A stretch of 64,000 nucleotides of DNA from Phorcus lineatus (taxonomy: Eukaryota; Mollusca; Gastropoda; Trochida; Trochidae): positions 38,227,484-38,291,483 of the forward strand of contig OV121095.1 of the NCBI GenBank assembly GCA_921293015.1, in the 5' to 3' direction. Position numbers and translations under genes: made by a program. Under the pieces are notes generated by a model, which was not told the origin of the DNA, made no database searches, and worked only from the letters and a program-made list of their open reading frames with translations. This document shows, piece by piece, positions 25,101-36,834 of this stretch (position 1 is its first letter; each line of letters starts with the position of its first letter).

Positions 25101-26831
25101 GCTTAGGCCATGTATAGCGGTATAGTGATACGGTACAAAAAGAGCCATTGGCTTTGAAGCTCATCAAAAACATCAATGATAACGTTCTAAACTGTGGGTT
25201 TTATTAAATAGTGTGTAAAGTCGGCAAATTTAGCGTTTGAATCCCCATAAGTCAAAAAGTTTTAAAAGATATTGCCAGAGTTCAGTAAAATATCCTTCAT
25301 GAGAAGAACATGCAATTAGTTTGTAGCCCTATTGAGGGGCTCGAAGCATAATCGGTCATTGCCACCAAGCTCAAATACATGTACGGTTCGGTGCGCTTCA
25401 AATTAGCGGTGTGCATCAGAGCAGTGAAATGTTACATAAATAGACTGTTAGGCTAAAGTTCTTATCAAGGTTTAAGTTATAGAAACACGCATACCACTTA
25501 ACATATGAATAAAACCACATCGAAACTTCGTCGAATGAAAGAACAATATTTATGTTTGTAAGTAGAAACGCATCAATCACGAGATATCCTTACATTTATC
25601 AATGAGTCTTAACTTGCTGAATTTATTCAATCCATATTCTACAATTTGGGAAACATATGTCACAACTGAATGATATCGTAAAATATTTGATGAATAGTTA
25701 TGGACTGAGCCTTACTTTTAGATCTTTTGCGTAAATTTCAACACTGGCGTTACTTCTTCACTAACCCGTTATAGAAGGAGTGAACAGCGCTGACATGGTT
25801 GTCAGAATGAGATTTTTTTTTAATTCGGACTTCGGAAATCTTAGGCGGTATACTTTATCCAATATTAACAAAATAAGATATATAATTAAACATACTCAAC
25901 TTATCATCAAAATGATCAAATCCAGTGAACTCGTAACCAGTCAGAAGTTTGTATATAACGAGTAACTTTGCGATCACTGCCAATTAGAAAAGCCTACAAT
26001 CTCCCAGTCCCCTTCCCCTGAACAACTCCAGCAAATGATAAAATTAAATTTTAGGCTGAGAGCACCCCTTCAAATGTATACAACATTACAGCATTTTAAG
26101 AGGTTAAGCTTTTCAGAAGAAAAGAGGTTTTCAGCATATAAAACTTGTGGTTCTAAGGATTTAAGTCACACCAAATATACATCTTTAATTCCCATTTGCC
26201 AACGAAATTTGATTCACGATTCAGCACTTTATCAATTTAAACCAACTTTTTTAGGAGAACTCGATAATTGGAAAGTTAAAAGATGAACGGATGGATTGAA
26301 TTATTAACACCGGATGCTATTTTAACTTTTGAAGCTTAATAATTTTAAGAACGTCAGGAAATCAATGTGATGAAATCGAATAATTCTGAAAACAGATACG
26401 CCAGAGGGATAAAGGAGCAAGAAGATAAACATAAGAAATCGCTTAAAAGTAGAGGTGTCATTATTGTCTTTATCGTTAGATGTGCAGGAAAAGTCAAGTT
26501 GGAAAAATGCAAATATTATATAAGTACACATTGGCAAAACCACTTTTTTAATACTTCGTAACCATTTCAAAATTCAGAAAGGAAATATCAACTCGCAATA
26601 TGTTAAGTCACCTGTTAGACACATCATGCTGGAATGCAGTGCCCCTACCCACGCCGTCTTGGCCACGTCGTCTCCATACGCCTCTAGAAGGGCCACATGG
26701 ACTACGCCGACTGTGTATGCGAACCAACCAGCGAGGAAGAAGGCCACAAAACAGGCGAACAGTACAACCCAGGCCCACCCCTTGTCCATGCTGGGCCTCT
26801 GTTTGGAATGAAGCATTGGTATTAGTGTCAT
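22160..26831 (-). CDS. SLC16 (monocarboxylate transporter-like) MFS protein, five exons
   Basis: Exons on the minus strand are 26,831-26,612, 24,700-24,557, 23,913-23,125, 22,826-22,776 and 22,527-22,160. All junctions are GT-AG and phase 1, giving 523 residues. The start ATG has a stop two codons upstream. The family signatures are clear: DKGWAWVV at 16-23 opening TM1, and YNFKKYLGLTAGVSMTG at 138-154 in the TM4-TM5 region. Further support comes from hydrophobic spans expected of about 12 helices, a charged loop at about 197-238 between TM6 and TM7, and an acidic cytosolic tail. In TM8, GVFSLIAR (282-289) aligns with GFVDIVAR of human MCT1. The Arg is kept but the proton-coupling Asp is Ser. 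Role: plasma-membrane transport of a small organic solute. The substrate is unknown, and proton-coupled lactate transport is doubtful. Confidence 0.92.
24200..24575 (-). repeat. Repeated exon-end and splice-donor copies in transporter intron 2
   Basis: The end of exon 2 on the minus strand reads CTTCGTCGCAG followed by the donor GTGCGTTGGTAA. Near-copies follow downstream: CTTCGTCGCAG then GTACGTTGATAA (boundary at 24,461), GGCTACGTCGCAG then GTACATTAAT (boundary at 24,214), and GGCTTTTTCACAG then GTATGTAAAT (about 24,340). The first copy would extend exon 2 by 96 nt, but an in-frame stop precedes it. Confidence 0.55.
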
Positions 26832-29800
26832 AGATTAAATTCTTCTGAAATAACAATAATTTTATCTTCATGTCGTTAAAAATACGTTTGTCCTTGTAGC
26901 CATAATACCGGCTGTCACTGAAATGATGACATGATTATATCTTCGTTTCGTTACACAAATATGCTCGTCCGGACATCAACCCCGTTGTCACTTCTCATAA
27001 GGATACGCCCGTGCTCTAGCTGACTGACTGAACCACTTTTCTATTTTGTATTCATGTTCAGGGTTAGTTCAGTATTAATCAGTGGATCAACCGACAGCGT
27101 CTCGGTATATAAGTGGTGAGTAGCGATGTTAATCATATCATGTACACTGCGACGAACAAAAAAAATCAAATATTATCTACCCGGATCATCACTGTTTTAG
27201 GGTGATTTAACCAATATTTGAAACATGTGAATAAATATAACGCCTAACTCTTTATATTACTATTATTAATGTGTTCCTTTAACTGTGCCTGTTTTGTCTA
27301 AGATTTACCGTGTGTTGTTGTTTTTAATATTTTTTATTCACTTTATTTGGATACAATCAACAAAGTATTGTACATAATAGGAGCTAAGTTTGGGTATATT
27401 ATGTACATTATATATGGCTTGATTTACAATCAAAATAGGGAAATATATGTAACAATATCTATACAAGTTATATAGATACTATTTTTATATACAAATCATG
27501 CAGAATCCGCAGTTACATATCAGTCTTACGTATCTTCCACTTTGAAATAATTCATGTCAATTTTATTCTAGCGTTATATATTTCAATGTTAAAACCTGCC
27601 TAGAATAACTTAGAATAAAATTTTGATACTAGATTTAAAGCTTTAATGCTATTAATGCTATTAAAACAGATACATGTATGATGATAGGCCAACAATACCA
27701 TGTGATTCAAAAAGTGGTTATTGGTGGTACAGAATATTGTATCCTGCATGAGAGTTCGGGAGTTATATTAAGGACTCTCTTAATAAAGTCTTTGAAGATA
27801 CTCCAGAAGTCTCTATGTGTTGGGAATCCAATATATTCACGCTCAATCTAGTTGAAACTATATGCAATGATCCTTCAATACATTGTCCATTTCATGTTGT
27901 TATAATTCATATCATATAATTTCAGCCATATTCCGTGTGTTTTTATGTATGTATGTATGGTTTATCTGTTTTCTTCATGAATTTAGTTGTGTAATTGTGA
28001 GTTTAATTAATCATAGAATAAACTTCAAATATCACTGTGATAATCATTGTTCAATATTTCTCATATCAGACATAGTTCTTGTAATGAATATCTCCATTAC
28101 ACTTGACATGAAAATTGGTGTTAACTGTCAATTCTTATAGTCCCTCTTACAACAGTTCTACATTACACCATGTCAGATGTAAGATGTGTAAGATGTTCAC
28201 GCGTTCCCGTGCGATGTGCAGTTGATCGCTACCGGAGGTGTACAGCACTAACGACCGTGGCTCCCTGTATGGATGGGTAACCCGCTCCCTTGCAGAGTAA
28301 ACTGAGAAGGGTTGAATCCCTGCCATAAGACAAGATTTGTGAGACAAAAAGACAAAAGGATTCAAGCGAACGTCTATATTACATCATTATTATACATTAT
28401 CATATCGCAATGCCCTGTTAACACTCCTCTGTAATGTACTTCCTAAAGATGAGATATCCACAAAAGCAAGACATCCTCAACTCAGATCTTTCACGCTCTT
28501 AAAGGGGCAAGTCACTTCAAGGAGGCCTCACCCTTCACCTTACTACTCATATACTGAAAACGACAGCCTACTTCCAAAAAAACACTCGACGATATATGCA
28601 TTAGGTCTACTCTCAAGCAAGGCATTGTTTGCACCAGTCTCCAACACTGGCTTATCTAAGCCTTGCAGCATTGTCTTACCTTCTCTGTGCCAGCTCTGAG
28701 CGTACTGCAACCCAACTTGGTGGTTATGTGGGTTGCTAGTTGTCACAAGTAATGGAAATGCGATAATGCAGAAAGGTTTCAAAATGTTATATTGATAGAG
28801 AAATTTTGTATACTCGTTTACAGTTTAACGGCGTTTTTTTCAAACAATGCTGGAAATATATATTTAAAAATACGGACTTGTTTCTTCTGTCTCATTTAAA
28901 TGCTAGTCAGTGGTAAAATAGTAATTAATGTTCTTTTCACATCTTGTTGTTGTTCGGATTCTTCTGTGTTCTGACAAAGCAATTCATAACCGATTTTAAA
29001 GAAACATAAGCATTTATACAACACTTCCCTTAAGCACTTCGGGAAAACATACTCAATAGACATTTTCCTGCAAAAAAAACAACAGGTGCAACAAGCGTAA
29101 ACCTAATTTACATGTAATCTGAAGATTTTTGTCTTCAAGTAATATGTTTTGCTTGACCTGCTAGATGAATCTACTTCATCGTTTTGATAGTAACTCTTCT
29201 TATGCATACAAACCATTGTTTGACCTATTTCTCAAAAGTTTACTTATAGATAAATTTGTACAACTTGTCATCTATCAATTCATTGTCCTCTACTTATCTT
29301 ACTTTGAAGCTCAAGGGCATAACGCTCATTGCGACTATCACATTACTCACCATTTTTGCACCTCGAAATTCTTGTAACTTACCTTGCACCATGTTTATAT
29401 CCAATATTAAAGGTAACTGATGTTAGCGTTTAGTTAGTGAATCATATTTTCGTTACGTTTACTTCCAACTACTGACTGATTTATATACATTTAAGTATAA
29501 TCTTAAAATTCTACATATTACTTTACTTCTATTGGAAGTCGACATTCAATCTTAAAATCTCTTCTGTGGGTTTAACTGTACTTAACAGTTGAAACTCCCC
29601 CTCGTTGTCATCATTTCAATTCACGTGAAAAAATGTCCTGTTTGTACATTGACCTCATAATAAACAAAACTTGGAGTTTCCCATTCATAACCTTCTCTCG
29701 GGGAATAGCAACGATCTGTTCTCCAAGAATATTAATCTGAAATCGTATTTAAGCAGAGAGTAATAAAGCTTCAAATGGGGAAATAGATCATATTTAAGGT

Positions 29801-30164
29801 CAGGTCATTTCATGAAGACTAGATAAGCAGACTAATTAACCAAAAATGATAATATCTTCGAAAGTTTGACATTTCTTTCAATTTCTCATTGATAGAATTC
29901 ATTTACGTGGTTTGAACCTTGCACTAATCGGAGTGTACATTTAGCTCTTTACCTAGAATTGTATAACTGAGTGAGTGAGTGTCTTTTTTCTACATTGCGT
30001 TACTTACCTCAAACAGATGCTTTCGATGTATCCTCAGAAGAACACAGTACTAATCTTCTAATACTATGCTCAGCATTTACCCATTAACCCATTCATGTGC
30101 ACCATGCGTGATCGAGCTCTCAGTCAATAGACAGTCATCCAGAAACACTTGGAAGTGTAGCCGG
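26832..30164. other. Gene-poor stretch upstream of the SLC16-like gene
   Basis: It should include the promoter and any 5' UTR exon of the transporter. A possible acceptor, TTGTTATTTCAG, lies just upstream of the start codon on the minus strand, so the start could sit in exon 2 of the transcript. A short GTATGTATGTATG run lies at about 27,946. Nothing else could be assigned. Confidence 0.5.
28180..28335. repeat. Possible 5S- or tRNA-derived SINE fragment
   Basis: GTATGGATGGGTAACCCGC resembles the internal control region of 5S rRNA (TTGGATGGGTGACCGCC). GGGTTGAATCCC, about 40 nt later, is close to a tRNA B box. The segment is GC-richer than its surroundings. It is too short and diverged for a firm call. 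Confidence 0.25.
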
Positions 30165-31190
30165 ATCAAACCGGACAGGGACGTGGTATAATGGGTACAT
30201 TGAATGAGTAACATTCTACAGAAGTGTAGATTCATGTACAATCTGAGTACATTGACAGTCTTAAAGGTACATCGTGACAGAATACATGAGTAGTTTAAAT
30301 GTTCACCCTGGCTGGCAACATTGGTAGTCTTAAACGTACATCCTGGCTGTGTACGTTGATAGTTTTGCAGGAACATCATGACTAAATACACGGGTAGTCT
30401 TAAACGTACATCCTGGCTGTGTACGTTGATAGTTTTGCAGGAACATCATGACTAAATACACGGGTAGTCTTAAACGTACATCCTGGCTGTGTACGTTGAT
30501 AGTTTTGCAGGAACATCATGACTAAATACACGGGTAGTCTTAAACGTACATCCTGGCTGTGTACGTTGATAGTTTTGCAGGAACATCATGACTAAATACA
30601 CGGGTAGTCTTAAACGTACATCCTGGCTGTGTACGTTGATAGTTTTGCAGGAACATCATGACTAAATACACGGGTAGTCTTAAACGTACATCCTGGCTGT
30701 GTACGTTGATAGTTTTGCAGGTACAACATGACTAAATACACGGGTAGTCTTAAAAGTACATCCTCGCTGGGTACATTGGTAGTCATAAACGTACATCCTG
30801 GCTGGGTACTTTGAATACATAGGTAGTATATAAGTACATTCTGGCTGTGTACTTTGATAGTTTTAGAAGTATATTCATGACTGAATACATAGGTAGTCAT
30901 AAAAGTACATACTTGATTGATACACTTGTAGGTTTTTCGACTACATCTTGGCTAAAAACATGGTAGTCTTACAACAGCATCCCGACTGAAAATATAGGTA
31001 GACTTACAAGTACACTTACGTATTAAGTGAATACAGGGGTACTTTGATACTTACATATTCGGTGAATACATGGCTAGTGTAATAGTTACGAACTGACTGC
31101 GTACACGGGGAGTCCAATGAATACAATGTGGATGAATAAATTGGAAGTCTTAAATTAAGAGCAAATTATGTACCGTCAACTAAAACGGGG
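30165..31190. repeat. 70-bp minisatellite with six identical units
   Basis: Between about 30,331 and 30,750 a 70-bp unit containing TACATCCTGGCTGTGTACG and GCAGGAACATCATGACTAA recurs without visible change. Landmark positions are 30,341, 30,411, 30,481, 30,551, 30,621 and 30,691. Degenerate units extend on both sides, to about 30,165 and 31,190. Because 70 is not a multiple of three, the open frames across it are not a repeat protein. Perfect units in the centre with decayed flanks point to recent homogenisation. Confidence 0.9.
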
Positions 31191-34100
31191 TAGTTAAATA
31201 CCAAAACGAACATTACAATTTCTATTTCTAATGAAGCACAAAAGTATGTTTTCCCAAATCGCCTAGTCATGCAGCTGCACTGACATAACAACTTCATTTG
31301 TTATTTTACGTACATTTATAGGAACCTGGATCATCGAGTACAAAGGTGGAGCAGTGACGTGTAAAATGTACACAGTAATAGTGAGCCATTGGATTTATTC
31401 TTAGTAAACATTATTTCGCTACGTAAGCATGATCCCTGTATACCAGAGTTTGTGATATTTGTCTTCGAAGTTGTAAGGTCAGAGTTTACCAAACGTATAT
31501 CAAAGAGACCCACTTATCGGGCATAAAGCGCTCTGTGCTACCACTATGTTTTTTGTTGTCCTTCAAACATGCATTCGTGACAACTCAATAGAGGCTTCTA
31601 TTGGTTATGTCTAACGGTATTCATGCCTGGAAGTATAAAAAGGATGGGGCTGGGTCACTAATGGCATAGGAGAACGGGGTCACCCTGGGAATTTAATTCA
31701 AAAGGAGGGACTCCCATGACCCCCAAAATTCATCCCCTAAACTTCGCGTTCCCTTCAAGGACGTTGGAGTGCGTATATGTATTTATCTTTGTGCCCTGGA
31801 GAATATATTCATTTTATTGTACTTATGTTATGATTATTTTGAGGGGGTGGTGGGAGCTTTTCAATACGGCGGGTTTTTTTAAATGCTATAACAGCATGAG
31901 TAAGGGATATTTCCGATATTTCGGCTTCCAAAATAATGTTGGGTGTATAACAGTAATTCCCGAGCGAGAGCAAGCGCTAGACTGACTGTTGTTTACTTTC
32001 AATAGACGTTTACTAGTATATGTAAAAGTGTACAGTGTCAGAAAAAAAATCGATTCATATTTGATCTACAAGCCATCAAAAGGTACATTGCCAGCGGGTT
32101 ACTATGTCAATTACTGCGACAGCTGAAACGTGCGTGAATTTCAGGCTAAAGCAATTCCTCCTAGAAAAACATACCTCTTTTATTACATTACACTTTGTGT
32201 CGGTGCGAACGGCAGCTGATACCTATTGTTCGCTTTCTATGAAATAAAATATTCAAACGTATTAAACGACGCTTTTTTTTAAAAAAAAATAATTAAGACC
32301 TTTCACATATGCTTCGGGTTGACGGTCTTGAGATGAAAAAAACAAATATCTTGAATTGTACATATCCCAGAAGATCAAATCTTATTGAAATATGAACAAG
32401 CTATTCGTTTGTTAGCCTTTAAAGGTTATTTTCGAGTTTTCACAATGAATAATAAAGTTTGTTGTTTGTTTTTCTTATAACATTGCAATTATTGTAGCCT
32501 GCTAGGTATTCATCTTCGGTTGCCGGTATTTAGTCTCCGCATAATTTTTCTTTTCAAAACATGTTGTCAGGCACAGTTTATTTTGCACAGAACAAATGTC
32601 TCCGGAACCGTCAAAAGGAGACAAGAAAGATCGACTTACCTTTGACCAGGTAGACTGGCGCTTATTCATTGCATAGATACACATATATCTCTAGAACGCA
32701 TATATCTCTAGAACTGATTTTACAGCAAATGATTGGATAAAAAAAGCAATTTGATAACCACCAATAACTATAATATAAAATAGTCAAGGGAAATAGGTAG
32801 GAGAGGGGTTAACGTCCTTTCGCAAGCAGTTTCGATCTTCATTTCAATACAATTAACACGAGATATACTGTTCAGTTTTTTGGTTGATTTGGCTATTCTT
32901 AAAATATTAATACTTCAACCAACACATCCCATTTAGTTTTATGTTCAGTTACCCAAAAAAATCCAAATGTAGAGATCTTAGAATAGGGAAATGTTATCAA
33001 TGGCAAGAAAATCTTGTCAGTTTCTAAAAAGAAAACGAAACAACTAGGGAAGTGTTCAAAAAGAACGTACCAATATATGCTGTGCGAATTAATGCGATTA
33101 AAAGGTGTTCACACTAAAAAGGTCACATGCAATTTTCGCTGGCTCAAAATTTCTTTTTCGACTAGTTTCGACCTGGTTTTGTATTGAGGTGATTGACTCT
33201 CTGAAGATAATATTTTTGTATTTTGTATAAACTTATACCTATCAAGAAAAACATATGGAAAATATTTTTCCCAACAATTTGCTAAAGTGCCTTCAAAATT
33301 CAAATGAATAAGTCTAAAATATCACCCAATTTAACCATCTACGAAAGACGTTTCAAAGTAAATAATCCACATTATAAACATCATACAGAATACATACTGA
33401 CGTTGAAGAGAAGGTGGGACTTTGTGTTTAATCAACAGATCTCTCCACAACCTTATACTTCACCTTGTAATGTTAGCGTGTATATTTACATACACAGTAT
33501 AGGTTCCTCCTGAAGTCCTTTATGAGGTACCTCTTACGTACCTCATATTCACGTTTCAACAAAGCACAATTTTCACTTATATTTAAATCTGTTTGTGTAG
33601 TGACTGTCAAAACAGTGGTATTACATTATGTTGCTAAACTTTTCGCTATAATTTTTCATCTCGGTTGCATAATGATACCAAGCACAGTTAATCATGTAAG
33701 TTTCAGATTGTTTAAATGAACATGACTACACTAAAACAAGTCTGTTCAATAAATGAACGAGAGATTTAATTCAACCAATTCATTCTTTCACTGGTTACAT
33801 TGACCTTACCGTTTGCATATTTTTGCTTCTATGTGTACAAAAACGATTTTAAGGCCATGGAAACGTTATAAAAAATAGTGTTCTCTAGCATAACAAACCC
33901 TAGCCTCATTGGTTTATTGCATATGTTTGAATGAAATCTTGATGGTAAGTCTGTATTTTGGTCTGTGCATGTACCTATGTTCCTGTCTACTTGTATATGT
34001 TTCAATCTTTTCGTGTGTGCATCACATAGGGCAGTCGTCAAGCGTTACATTATCCACACAAGGATCGTGTAAAAATAAACATATACGACAGTTTTACATC

Positions 34101-34834
34101 GAAAATTTTAGAAACTTCGTTTATAAGACTATTCATTTGACAATCAGGTATAAGTTTACGTGATATTTTTACGCCTACATTGCTCAATTACTGAATAAGT
34201 TTATGGCAAAAGAGGAAAAGGCTGACAATGCCACTAACAATTGAAATTTATCAAGTTTCCAATATGCTAATCTGATAATTAGATCTAGTCAGAAAGCCAT
34301 TATGGGCATGAAATGTGGTCGCCACGATGGCGAGTCCATAAGTTAGACTCAATATCTGCGTTCAATGTGTTCATAAACGCCGGAGTATTTTAATCTTGAT
34401 ATTCATGCCTATGAACATTTAAGGGTAGGAAATTTGACATATCTATCAACACAATCAGATTATCAAATGATACCATATAGGAATTTAGACAACATTATGA
34501 TATCATTTCGAACAGATGCGCGGCAACGTTGGTAAGTGTACATGTGAATTACAAAAAAAGTAATAGAAAGCAAGTATACTATGATGATATATACAGCATG
34601 AAATGCTATGCTTTACGCTATCTTTATACATTTTTCATTATGACCGTGTATTTATTTAAATAAAATTTCTGCAAAACAAGCAGGAAGGCATGTACAATGG
34701 TAACACAGACACATAGACACTGACAAAACGAATTCAGCTCAAATCTCATTGAATTAAGATCTAGCCAGTTCCTCACATCTTATTTTTCAACAAAACATAA
34801 GTTATTCTTTTTTTAAGAGCAATGACATTCGCTT
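31191..34834. other. Gene-poor stretch
   Basis: No exon with splice signals or family motif was seen. A plus-strand frame at 31,716-31,985 (89 codons) lies in slightly GC-richer DNA but has no recognisable content. Confidence 0.5.
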
Positions 34835-35237
34835 TCAAGGGAGGTAGGTCCGTCATAAATTCCTATACGAACCTCTGTTGTTATACGAACTGCTTCCGGC
34901 AGTTTTCCCTCGAGACAAAATACTGTAACATCAACTATCCTGCAATATTTCAGCCAATGAAAACATCGAACGCATAGATAACCTCTTTGTTGTCCCCGAA
35001 GCCAATGAGATGATGCAGTCGCTAAAGAAGGCGACTGTGCTCCATACATAAAGTGTAAATTTGAATAAAGCGTAGGTTTCCCGATTAAAAAAAATTAGGC
35101 TTCACTTTTTAAACGGCGTCGCTTATTGTACAACGAACTTTGATTGCATCCTATCAGGCTTCTACATTTCTAGACCGAGAAACGTTCGTATAATAACAGA
35201 GGTTCGTATTGGAATTAATGTCGGTGCTTCCTTTGAG
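34835..35237. mobile_element. Fold-back (long inverted repeat) element, about 400 bp
   Basis: The left arm at about 34,835-34,890 (CAAGGGAGGTAGGTCCGTCA, then TATACGAACCTCTGTTGTTA) is the inverse complement of the right arm at 35,184-35,237, with a handful of differences. The arms are about 55 nt, and the roughly 290-nt middle has no coding content. This is the structure of a fold-back or MITE element. The target duplication was not resolved. Confidence 0.65.
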
Positions 35238-36463
35238 GGGGGAGAATGGAGCAATGATGATGGATATAGAACTTAAAAGAGCGATTTTGAAGTAATATTT
35301 ACAAAATGAGCGAAATAGAGAATGGTCTTAATGAGATTCATTTTGTTCTCAAGGGTCACTTACATTATATAATCAAAGTAAGTTGAGAACACTCTAAATT
35401 AATTTCTACCATGTGATATGGACCTAAGGATGTCATGTGTCGAACAGTAATTCGTACTTGAAAAATTAACGCTTATTTCTCACCACCTTTCCGGCATTGA
35501 CTTTGTTGTTCAATATTAGCGAGGTTTGATGACAGAGACATTTCAGTGTAATTAAACAAAACAAAAATTCCCTTTGTGAATTTGTTTTGAAAAATAAGGT
35601 AAAATAAACAAAAGCAATAATGCATAACACGATGCATACAAAATATCAAAATTTTAGATCTGACGATATATTGTTACTCCGTGATTTTCATTACATATCT
35701 TTTACCTTTGATACGGATCTAAATGTCATATGTGGTGATATAAAATCAAAATATCTTAACTTTTCATGTCCAAAAGACATATATATGACAAATCAGGTTT
35801 TCCATGAAAATCTCAAAACAGCCTTATAAATGCACAGAGGTGTAGATATCACGTCCAATATACATGGATACTAGTTATATAACCTAACAAACACTATCAA
35901 CTATTAACTGCCCTCCTGGCTGTTTTAGATAAGTCTTCAAAATTACGTTTGAGTATTTGACGCGCGCCACTGTCCAGTTTTCGATCATAATTGCGACGTT
36001 CTACCTTACATAGTGTCATCGTACAGAACAAATTAGCTTTAAAATGTTTCTTTTTGGCAACAGTAGATACTTGGCTATCAAATGACACCATTGATTAAGT
36101 TTGGCATATATGACTCCAACAACTCACGGAGTGGCTCTTTAAACCTATAAAAATGAAGTCTGCATATTTACATGTGTGATGTAACCCGGATTGAATTCGT
36201 AAAGCTATACCATGACGATAGTATTCTGCTTTGACCTAAGATGACCTTTTCTTGAGGCTTAAGCTGATTGCAAGTATTTTTTGTATTTATCTAAATGATA
36301 AGTCATGGTGGAGTGTAGGACAGGTGCGAGTTTTACTCTATTTATTCAGTATCAAACAACACGTTTGTACAAATGTATGACATTTTCTGTAAGCCGAATG
36401 TCAAAGGTTTAATGTTTGCAGTATTATTAAACATAACACATGAAGCGGCAATGAATAACAATT
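35238..36463. other. Gene-poor stretch
   Basis: Nothing supported. Short open frames at 35,620-35,829 and 35,897-36,091 lack motifs. Confidence 0.5.
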
Positions 36464-36834
36464 AAGCTCAAAGGTTAAAGACCAACATTTAGTCTCTGGT
36501 ACGAATTTCTCCAAACAAATATTCAGTTATGAATCATCAAAACTAAACCTTAGAGATACGGACTTTTCTACAATAAAGCTCAAAGGTTAATGAAAGTTAG
36601 ACTTATTCTCTGTCTCTGGTACGAATTTCTCCAAACAAATATTTAGTTATGAAGTATATGTTCCTAAACTATGAGATATGGACACTTCAACAATAAAGCT
36701 AAAAGGTTAATGAAAGTTAGACTTATACTGTGTCTCTGGTACGAATTTCTCCAAAAAAATATTCAGTCATGATGTATATGTACCTAAACTATGAGATATG
36801 GACATTTCAACAGTAAAACTCAAACTTTAAAGAA
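36464..36834. repeat. 120-bp tandem repeat, three copies
   Basis: GGTACGAATTTCTCC occurs at 36,498, 36,618 and 36,738, exactly 120 bp apart. The surrounding unit (AAGCTCAAAGGTTAA, the landmark, ATGAGATATGGACA) is repeated with moderate divergence. Confidence 0.88.

Noticed and set aside
26035..26561. Plus-strand frames in intron 1 of the transporter gene
   Set aside because: Antisense and intronic with no recognisable content; possibly an old repeat, but no support.
30077..30900. Open frames with repeated TARMYV-like and QPGCTFKT-like text
   Set aside because: They are translations of the 70-bp minisatellite. The unit is not a multiple of three, so no repeat protein results.
31716..31985. 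89-codon plus-strand frame in a GC-richer patch
   Set aside because: No family resemblance, no splice sites, and mixed composition. Could be an old repeat.
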